The notes under the pieces were generated by a model that was not told the DNA's origin, made no database searches, and was given only the letters and a program-made list of their open reading frames with translations. A DNA stretch of 5,736 bases, taken from Gorillibacterium sp. GTDB taxonomy: Bacteria > Bacillota > Bacilli > Paenibacillales > NBRC-103111. The stretch is taken from contig JACMJI010000061.1 of NCBI GenBank assembly GCA_014380705.1, positions 1 to 5,736 of the forward strand. Reading direction: 5' to 3'. The translations under genes were made by a program, and so were the position numbers. Shown one piece after another: positions 1-5,500 of the stretch (positions within the stretch are counted from its first letter, which is position 1; every line of letters begins with the position of its first letter).

Positions 1-129
1 AAGAGTGCCCGAAGCCAACATACAAATTTGTAACGTCCTTGGTTTTTGGGCAGCCGGACTGTTGGTTTCTAGTATAACCACTGGATAGGTTCATTCTGAT
101 TCCGCATCGGTAAACGCACAGCTCCAAAG

Positions 130-145
130 AACGCCGGAAGGCGTT
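130..145 (-). terminator. Possible weak terminator of the pentapeptide repeat gene
   Basis: Read on the minus strand, a 6-bp GC-rich stem (AACGCC / GGCGTT) closes a TTCC tetraloop. It starts about 12 bases past the TGA stop of the pentapeptide repeat gene and is followed by CTTTGG. The position suits an intrinsic terminator, but the U-rich tail is short and interrupted, so efficiency is doubtful. The rest of bases 1-129 shows no gene I can support. Confidence 0.35.
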
Positions 146-156
146 TATCCATGCAT

Positions 157-762
157 TCAATCCAGCTTGGCTCCATAGGAGCGAGCAAAAGCCATTGCTT
201 GGGCAATATCAATCCGGGCACCTGTGATATCAAATGATTTAAAATCAACTCCGTCCAGCTTCGCGCCACGCAGGTCAGCACCCTTTAGCATGGCTTTCGA
301 CAACCGAGCATGCGTGAGGTCAGAATCGCGAAGATCGGCTTTTTCGAGCCTACACTCGGATAAGTCGGCTTCGACGAGTCGAATCTTCCGCAACTGCTGC
401 TTGGTTAGATTCGTTTGACGAAGATTGGTGTAGGACCAATCCCCTCCCAGGATTGTGATCGCGTCTAGATTGGCCCCCGAAAAGTCAGAGCCGACCATTT
501 TACACTCATCAAATTTGGAAACAAACAGATTAGCATTCGCAAAGCTACAATTGGTAAACGCCGATCCCTTATGCTGCGAGCCATTAAAGGAGGCGCCGGA
601 GAAATCACAATCGATAAACTGGCAGCTCAGCGTTGTGCACTCGTCAAGCTCAGTGCCGCGAAACCGACATTTAGTAAACGTACAGCGAACGAGCTCGCCT
701 TCCCTCATCATGGATCCGCTGAAATCTGTCGAGGCGTAATGATTATCTTCATATGAAAACAT
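157..762 (-). CDS. Pentapeptide repeat protein, Qnr/MfpA-like
   Basis: The 201-residue product is almost entirely tandem pentapeptides with Leu or Phe at the central position and small residues two before it. About 34 units run in one unbroken register from residue 14 to 183 (examples: FSGAN, LEKAD, LRDSD, LKGAD, LRGAK). This sequence folds as a right-handed quadrilateral beta-helix. Length is close to the Qnr proteins (about 215 residues). The end, an LDGVDF unit followed by a short helix-like tail with AQAMAFARSYG, resembles the Qnr C-terminal dimerisation segment. Family members of this shape mimic DNA and protect gyrase or topoisomerase IV from quinolones or toxins, but many pentapeptide proteins have no known role, so gyrase protection here is inference. 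The loops of plasmid Qnr proteins are not visible. There is no signal peptide, so it should be cytosolic. The ATG at 762-760 has an AGGGGAG Shine-Dalgarno (777-771) at 8-base spacing. It is monocistronic and divergent from the riboswitch gene. Confidence 0.9.
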   Translation of the reverse strand: MFSYEDNHYASTDFSGSMMREGELVRCTFTKCRFRGTELDECTTLSCQFIDCDFSGASFNGSQHKGSAFTNCSFANANLFVSKFDECKMVGSDFSGANLDAITILGGDWSYTNLRQTNLTKQQLRKIRLVEADLSECRLEKADLRDSDLTHARLSKAMLKGADLRGAKLDGVDFKSFDITGARIDIAQAMAFARSYGAKLD

Positions 763-770
763 AATTTCAA

Positions 771-777
771 CTCCCCT
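771..777 (-). promoter_or_regulatory. Ribosome binding site of the pentapeptide repeat gene
   Basis: AGGGGAG on the minus strand lies 8 bases before the ATG at 762-760. It supports this start over any downstream Met. Confidence 0.75.
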
Positions 778-809
778 AACAAAATGCTATAAGTTGGACA
801 ATACCTATC

Positions 810-838
810 ATTTTAACAAAGCGATATCTTAGCTACAA
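810..838 (-). promoter_or_regulatory. Candidate sigma-A promoter for the pentapeptide repeat gene
   Basis: On the minus strand a TTGTAG -35 (838-833, 4/6 to consensus) and a TAAAAT -10 (815-810, 5/6) are separated by exactly 17 bases. Transcription would start near 803, giving a leader of about 40 bases before the ATG. No hairpin or riboswitch is seen in that leader. Confidence 0.5.
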
Positions 839-1048
839 CAGCAGGACAGACACTTTTCATTCCAGTGCAAAGAACAAAAAAAGATAAAAGTAAGGATAAT
901 TCTTTTAATCGCTGGTTTCATACGGTGATTTTCTGTTTATTAAAAAGTATGGATTTTTATTCGGTCGCTGTTGCTCACAAACCACTTCAACTAATGAACG
1001 CAAGGATTGCAAGGATTGCGTGTAAAAAACAAAACTCAACAACAAGAA
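839..1048. other. Divergent intergenic region without a supportable gene
   Basis: This AT-rich stretch between the two divergent promoters has open frames with Lys/Asn-rich content, no ribosome binding site and no recognisable motif, so I call no gene. It does hold an interrupted AT-rich inverted repeat around 883-909 and the dyad repeat at 999-1020. The latter is listed separately. Confidence 0.5.
999..1020. repeat. Tandem 9-bp repeat with dyad ends, possible operator
   Basis: The unit CAAGGATTG occurs twice in direct tandem (1001-1009, 1010-1018). The whole 22 bases is also nearly symmetric: CGCAA at the left end, TTGCAA in the centre and TTGCG at the right end, with GGA in both spacers. 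It ends about 29 bases before the proposed -35 box of the riboswitch gene, a suitable place for an activator or repressor. The binding protein is unknown. Confidence 0.4.
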
Positions 1049-1076
1049 GTGACAAGTTTAACAATAAAAGTATGCT
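1049..1076 (+). promoter_or_regulatory. Candidate promoter of the riboswitch-sinI transcript
   Basis: GTGACA (1049-1054, 5/6 to TTGACA) and TATGCT (1071-1076, 4/6 to TATAAT) are spaced by 16 bases. The predicted start near 1083 falls just before a small hairpin (1082-1086 with 1094-1098) and about 45 bases upstream of the aptamer. The whole riboswitch would therefore lie in the 5' leader. Confidence 0.45.
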
Positions 1077-1126
1077 ACACTTCTCTATGTGTCAGAGAGA
1101 CATCAGCAAGACTTGACCGAACGAAC

Positions 1127-1213
1127 AGTAAAAGGGCTAACCTGACCGAAAGGCAGGGGCGCAAAGTCACAGGTCTAATGTATGAAAAATACAATGACAG
1201 CTGGACTGCCTGG
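1127..1213 (+). promoter_or_regulatory. Cyclic-di-GMP class I riboswitch (GEMM-I aptamer)
   Basis: The conserved GEMM-I landmarks occur in order. GGGCTAACC is at 1134-1142. A P2 hairpin with bulged A1145 is capped by a GAAA tetraloop (1148-1151) and closed by AGG. GGGGCGCAAAGTC (1156-1168) matches the consensus GGGACGCAAAGCC. CAGGTCTAA is at 1170-1178. A variable P3 stem follows (1179-1183 with 1189-1193, loop GAAAA). ATGACAGCTGGACTGCC (1194-1210) matches the consensus ATGACAGCCGGGTTGCC. The GGC at 1135-1137 pairs with GCC at 1208-1210. This RNA binds the bacterial second messenger cyclic-di-GMP. It ends about 20 bases before the Shine-Dalgarno of the SinI-like gene. No terminator lies between, which points to translational rather than transcriptional control. 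Confidence 0.93.
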
Positions 1214-1251
1214 ATAATCGGTACTTCTCATTTGGAGGGAATACGATGATC
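1213..1251 (+). promoter_or_regulatory. Possible expression platform masking the SinI ribosome binding site
   Basis: Bases 1213-1223 can pair with 1242-1251, with one mismatch (A1216/G1248) and one bulge (G1221). Inside this stem, CTTC (1224-1227) can pair with GGAG (1234-1237). Together these would bury both the Shine-Dalgarno and the ATG at 1246. TCGGT (1218-1222) has an alternative partner, ACCGA at 1116-1120 just upstream of the aptamer, so the two foldings are mutually exclusive. If ligand binding favours the outer pairing, this would be an ON switch. That polarity is inference from hand pairing only. Confidence 0.4.
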
Positions 1252-1446
1252 CTATCTACTATTAAGCAATCTGAGGAGCTTGACGGAGAATGGCTGGAAC
1301 TGATCACTCAAGCCTTTGAGCTAGGAATCAGTTCAAAGGAGATCAAGGAATTTTTCAAGGTTACCTGCAGTAAAGAGAAGTACGCAATCATGCCTCCTAC
1401 ATATTCTAAAGATAACCGCACAGTTGGTCGATCTATTTCTCATTGA
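1246..1446 (+). CDS. SinI-family antirepressor, cyclic-di-GMP riboswitch controlled
   Basis: The 66-residue product contains a SinI/SinR dimerisation segment at about residues 10-40. The core ELDGEWLELITQAFELGIS, followed by KEIKEFF, closely follows remembered Bacillus subtilis SinI (ELDQEWVELI, then ISPEEIRKYL), with the invariant Trp and the two-helix hook pattern. SinI has no DNA-binding domain. It pairs with SinR and releases biofilm-matrix genes from repression. No SinR-like gene is in this window, so the partner is presumably elsewhere. The tail after residue 41 is longer than in B. subtilis SinI (57 residues in total) and is rich in Lys, Ser and Thr, with no recognised motif. The ATG is preceded by GGAGGG (1234-1239) at 6-base spacing. 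The class I cyclic-di-GMP riboswitch just upstream implies that second-messenger level sets its translation. The TGA stop lies inside the terminator hairpin. I left the symbol empty because orthology to sinI itself is not shown. Confidence 0.88.
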   Translation: MILSTIKQSEELDGEWLELITQAFELGISSKEIKEFFKVTCSKEKYAIMPPTYSKDNRTVGRSISH

Positions 1447-1462
1447 AATAGATCTTTTTTTT
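1430..1462 (+). terminator. Intrinsic terminator of the SinI-like gene, containing its stop codon
   Basis: A perfect 10-bp stem (GATCTATTTC at 1430-1439 with GAAATAGATC at 1445-1454) closes a 5-base loop and is followed by eight T. The TGA stop at 1444-1446 straddles the loop and the right arm. The last codons therefore form the left arm, and the transcript is separate from the downstream operon. Confidence 0.93.
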
Positions 1463-1568
1463 GTTCTGAATCCCCCACATCGGCAAGCATGATACAGACA
1501 GACTTTACCTGTCCCACTAAATACCAACCCCTACTAGATTCTAAGCAGCCCGAAATAAGTCCAAAATG

Positions 1569-1597
1569 GTAACTTTAACCCAATTAATGTCTATAAT
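1569..1597 (+). promoter_or_regulatory. Candidate promoter of the GNAT / SLH operon
   Basis: A perfect TATAAT -10 lies at 1592-1597, with TG at 1588-1589 close to the extended -10 position. The -35 region at 17-base spacing (GTAACT, 1569-1574) is poor, so an activator or the near-extended -10 would have to compensate. A palindrome begins directly after the -10. Further TATAAT boxes at 1706-1711 and 1755-1760 lack good -35 partners. The stretch 1463-1568 between the terminator and this promoter shows nothing I can name. Confidence 0.45.
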
Positions 1598-1622
1598 AGT
1601 CGTTTGAAGGTGTCAAACGACT
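1598..1622. repeat. Perfect 10-bp palindrome at the promoter, operator or 5' hairpin
   Basis: AGTCGTTTGA (1598-1607) and TCAAACGACT (1613-1622) are exact inverted copies around a 5-base spacer AGGTG. They sit immediately after the TATAAT and overlap the predicted transcription start. This is a typical operator position for a dimeric repressor. If transcription starts just upstream, it would instead be a stable 5'-end hairpin. There is no T-run after it, so it is not an intrinsic terminator. Confidence 0.6.
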
Positions 1623-1644
1623 GGAATCTATATTATACTAACTA

Positions 1645-1674
1645 TGGAAAACGAATAACTACTGTTATTTTCCA
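1645..1674 (+). repeat. Second leader hairpin with internal bulge
   Basis: TGGAAA (1645-1650) pairs with TTTCCA (1669-1674), and inside it ATAAC (1655-1659) pairs with GTTAT (1664-1668) around a TACT loop. A 4-base bulge lies on the left side. It ends 9 bases before the strong orphan Shine-Dalgarno. It may be part of a structured leader RNA, but it matches no riboswitch class I know. Confidence 0.45.
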
Positions 1675-1683
1675 TTTAAGAGT

Positions 1684-1691
1684 AGAGGAGG
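1684..1691 (+). promoter_or_regulatory. Orphan strong Shine-Dalgarno without a nearby start codon
   Basis: AGAGGAGG is one of the best ribosome-binding matches in the window, yet no ATG, GTG or TTG occurs in the following 34 bases. The first is TTG at 1726, which is in frame with the acetyltransferase gene but far too distant. Either the start codon has been lost, or the site serves a standby or regulatory role. Confidence 0.4.
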
Positions 1692-1776
1692 TTTCAGCCT
1701 TACTGTATAATAATTTATCAGAATATTGAAAAAAGTCGAATTGCTATTGACCACTATAATAGTTGGAGAGATGCGT

Positions 1777-2544
1777 GTGGAAATACTTCCGCTTAAGAAA
1801 GAGTCATTAGCAATGATCCCCCAATGGACACAGCAGTGGATGCAAACCCTTAACCCAAATGTATTCCCCCTAACTATATTTTCTTGTTCAGGGTATATCC
1901 CATATATATTACAACAACAATCGGTTCCTTTTCATGCGAGTGGGACCTATTTATTGGGTGCGTACAACGGAGCAGCCTTGACTGGGTTTATTGAATTTAC
2001 CGTTACCAATAAAGATCTATTTATTAATAATATTTGCGTAAATGAGCAGTACAGAGGCCGTGGTATCGGCACTCGTCTGTTAGATCACGTAAATGAACAA
2101 GCTCTAAGACATGGATATTCAAAGGTTCGACTAGAGTGTTTTTCATGGAACGAGAGTGTTTATCAGTCTTATCTAGCGCTAGGTTATGTTAAGACAGGTG
2201 AAACGTTTTGGTCAGTTGGTACAAATCCTGTTAAGGATAAGCCGGCAAATCACCAATATTTGGTTCGTGATTATCCATTTGCTGAAGTTTGTCAGCAAGC
2301 TTTTGGCTTTTCTACCTTTCATTTAGAAAAGGATGGAAAAACTAGTAGAATAGGTCGCATTCAGTCGGGCTATTATCGTATAACCTTAGAGAACGAGCAT
2401 TTGGATGAAGATCTGTTGCAGGTTCTTGCAGCACTGGATCCAAGTAGGTCTCTTTTTGTGATCCAGGCCATTTCAGGGCTGATTGAAGCATCTTTCCTTC
2501 GGCAGATTAGCTCAAGTATCCAAATGGAGCTCTCTCTACGGTAG
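1777..2544 (+). CDS. GNAT-family N-acetyltransferase with an unrecognised C-terminal region
   Basis: The N-terminal half is a GNAT acetyltransferase, which transfers an acyl group from acetyl-CoA. The motif A strand and loop read NNICVNEQYRGRGIGTRLL, with the acetyl-CoA pyrophosphate loop Q-x-x-G-x-G at residues 91-96. Motif B follows with RLECFSWNESVYQSYLALGY (118-137). About 105 residues after position 150 match no domain I recognise and contain two beta-rich segments, perhaps for substrate recognition. The substrate is unknown. The frame stays open to TTG 1726 and has an ATG at 1771. I chose GTG 1777 because the GGAG at 1765-1768 lies 8 bases before it but only 2 before the ATG. The length is then 255 residues, or 257 from the ATG and 272 from the TTG. 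There is no signal peptide, so it is cytosolic. The gene ends 19 bases before the preferred start of the SLH gene, which suggests cotranscription. Confidence 0.82.
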   Translation: MEILPLKKESLAMIPQWTQQWMQTLNPNVFPLTIFSCSGYIPYILQQQSVPFHASGTYLLGAYNGAALTGFIEFTVTNKDLFINNICVNEQYRGRGIGTRLLDHVNEQALRHGYSKVRLECFSWNESVYQSYLALGYVKTGETFWSVGTNPVKDKPANHQYLVRDYPFAEVCQQAFGFSTFHLEKDGKTSRIGRIQSGYYRITLENEHLDEDLLQVLAALDPSRSLFVIQAISGLIEASFLRQISSSIQMELSLR

Positions 2545-2563
2545 CAAAGAGAGGATGAAGAAG

Positions 2564-5500
2564 ATGAATTTTAAAAGGCAACTTCGTATCATGTTGCTGC
2601 TCGTCATGAGTACCGCACTTCTTGCCCCGGGTGAAGTATACTCCGCAAAGGAATCAATCGTTCACAAGCAAATTTATACGGATGTTCAGGATAGTTTTTG
2701 GGCAAAGGATGCTATTAAATTTTTGAAAACCAATCATATGATGAGTGGTTACGATGATGGGAGCTTTCACCCTGCTAGCTTTGCTACACGGGCGGAGTTC
2801 GTTTCCGTAGTTATGAAGGCGAGGGAAGATAACTTCGCTAATAGTCAAGATGCTAGCCCTTTTCGAGATGTGAATAATGCATATTGGGCATTTTCTAGTA
2901 TAGCAACTGCTTATAATGAAGGAATTCTGTCAGGTTTTCCAGATGGAACCTTCCGGCCCAATAATGGGATCACACGTGCGGAGGCAGCTACTATACTAAA
3001 GCATGCATTTCCACTGAACGATGGTCGTTCGAGTAAGACGTTTGTTGACCTGGAATCAAGCCACTGGGCCTATTCCAGTATTCAGACGCTTGCGAGCAAC
3101 GAGGTTGCCTCAGGTATGAGTGGTGGTAAATTTTTGCCGAATAAAGGCCTTACCCGTGCGGAACTAGCGGCTTTCGTCACCCGGATTGTGAAAGTTAAAC
3201 CTAGGCCAACAGCTACCTCATCACCACTGCCTACGGCTAACAGAACGCCAGCTACACCACTGCCTAGTGCAACGCCGAGCATGACTCCAGCTCCAGGGGG
3301 TTCGGTTCCTGCAACACCTTCAAACTCTCAAAACCCAGTTGTTCCATCTGGAGCTTCAATGGTAAGTCCATCAGTAAGTCCATCAGTAAGTCCGTCGGTA
3401 AGTCCGTCGGTAAGTCCGTCGGTAAGTCCGTCGGTAAGTCCATCGGTAAGTCCGTCGGTAAGTCCGTCAGCAAGTCCAATTGGGAGCCCGTCTTCTAGTG
3501 TTTCCGTCACACCGACACCTAACACCACAGCAACTGTCAATCCGGGGACTCCTGTCCCGAGCCCTTCGCCAACTGCTGAGACCTATACAATTGAGCTGAG
3601 CAGGTGGGGTATTTCCAATAATGGGATGAATCCTGTTCAAACAACGTTGGGTCTAAATAACGCTTTGAAATGGATTAATCAGAATGGATACCATCAAGCC
3701 ATCCTTCCTTCTGGAACCTACCTAGTAGATAAGGCTAGTCGGATTAACATGGTCAGTAACCTGACCCTGACCTTGGCGGACGGTGCGGTTATTCAGAAGC
3801 AGGCAAACAACTTGGAGGAGTACTTCACGCTGTATATTGGTCCACTTGTTCACGATGTGACGATCCGTGGAGGAACGTTTATCGGAGATCGTTACAGTCA
3901 TGATTACTCAAATATTTTATATTCCGGCACGCATGAGTGGGGCTACGGTATCGCGATTGATGGCGGGACTAATGTCATCATTGATAGCGTTAAAGTGAAG
4001 GATTTTACAGGTGATGGCGTCTATATCGCAGCAGCCGATGGATTCGCTGCCATGTTGAATCAAGGTGATCTGGTCTCGGGCTCGCTAGATTCCTCGGGAA
4101 AACCTATCGCTAACTCTAGCAAGATTCGTACAAACAACAATTCACTGACAAGCTTTACCTCACGACTCTTTGAATCTAGGCGCGTCATGCAGCTTTCCTA
4201 TCCAAAGGGACTGAATAAGGAAGGCACCTATGATATTTATTTCTATAAGAGTGACGACAGCTTTATCAGTAGTATAAAAGGTGTCGAATATTCATGGAGG
4301 GATGCCTCTATCCCAACGGGTGCCGCCTACTTCCGAGCGGTATTTGACAGTCCTACACCATCAGGTGTTTCCATGAGGTTCGACTCCAAGATAAGATCAA
4401 CGAGTGTGCGCGTGGAAAACTCAGACATTTCCAATTGTCGAAGACAGGGAATTACGATTATGGGTGTAGACGATCTGCTGATTACGAATAATGAGATTCA
4501 TGATATCAATGGGATCGCCCCACAGTCTGGAATTGATGCGGAAGGTGACATGTTCCTCAACAGCAATTTTAGAATTGTTGGGAATCGTTTTTACAACAAC
4601 AAAGCGTACGACATTATTCTGTATGACGGACGCGATGCTCTTATTGAAGGGAATCATATCGCTTCAAAAGGTGCTTATGGCATTACTAACACCGAGCTGT
4701 TCAAAAACGCGCGGATCATTAATAATACCTTCGTTGAGGCTTCAATGCTGATAAACCAGGATGTCTATGCCGAAAACAACACATTGATTAATAGCTGGGC
4801 GAAATTTAGCGGCCCGAATGCTGTCATCAAGGGAATGACGTTGACGGATAGCTACCTTGAGGTTGCTAGTACCGTTCCAAACGGTGTTATGGTTTATGAT
4901 GTCGTAAGTACGAATAACAATAAAGTTGATTTTGCACTTGTGGTTAATGGCAAAGCAGCCTATTTATCAAATATTACGATCAATGGGCCAACAAAGCTTA
5001 GAAGCATTGATGGAATGGGTGCAAGTGATACCGTGTACGATAGGCTCACAATAAATAATTATAATGGCGATTATGGTCTCGACTTGCCGCTTGGCATATA
5101 TAATCAGTGTGTGTTTAACGGCAGCACAGGTGGAGAGTCTCCAGCGTATATGAATCAGGCAGGTAAGTATGAGTTTAATCAGTGTACGTTCAAGGGTAAA
5201 TCTGGACTAAGAATTCAGAATGCTAATGCTGATGTTATGATCAAGGACTCTGTATTTGAGATGAATACGGCGCTTGATTGGGCCAAATCAGCCATACTGG
5301 CGCAGTCTGCCAAAAAAGTAACCATCTTGAACAACACAATTACCGCTATGAATCTGCTGGGAACGAATATTGCTTTAATTAAAATGAATCAATTTGGTGG
5401 AGCATCCAGTGCTTCGGATGTAAGTGACGTGTTGATTAAAGGCAACGTGATCACAACAAACTTGAAGGCAAAAGGTATTTCTACCCATGATGCCGGCGTG

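Noticed and set aside
69..281. Minus-strand open frame of 70 codons
   Set aside because: It overlaps the pentapeptide gene in another frame, has no repeats or recognisable motif, and has no supporting Shine-Dalgarno.
224..756. Plus-strand open frames antisense to the pentapeptide gene
   Set aside because: They are complements of the repetitive Leu/Phe codon pattern. The minus-strand reading has clear protein repeats and a good start site.
869..875. AAAGAAC, the complement of the B. subtilis SinR box GTTCTTT (a second copy at 126-132)
   Set aside because: A degenerate 7-mer is expected about once by chance in a window this size, the copies are not paired, and neither is at the operon promoter.
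865..1249. Two overlapping plus-strand open frames (about 80 codons each) before the SinI-like gene
   Set aside because: They have no ribosome binding site, show non-coding-like composition, and run through the promoter and the conserved riboswitch.
1644..1658. Four-codon leader peptide (ATG GAA AAC GAA TAA)
   Set aside because: No Shine-Dalgarno precedes it, and it lacks the codon runs expected of an attenuator peptide.
2483..2563. Upstream extension of the surface-protein gene overlapping the acetyltransferase
   Set aside because: It would bury the signal peptide behind about 27 residues. A good Shine-Dalgarno at 2549-2554 supports ATG 2564.
3362..3481. CRISPR-like appearance of regular repeats
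   Set aside because: Units are contiguous 12-mers without spacers and encode VSPS in frame, so it is a coding minisatellite.
3264..3540. Minus-strand repetitive frames (Leu/Pro/Thr/Asp or Gly/Leu/Thr/Asp repeats)
   Set aside because: They are shadows of the 12-bp repeat within the surface-protein gene. Any frame through this tract is open and repetitive.
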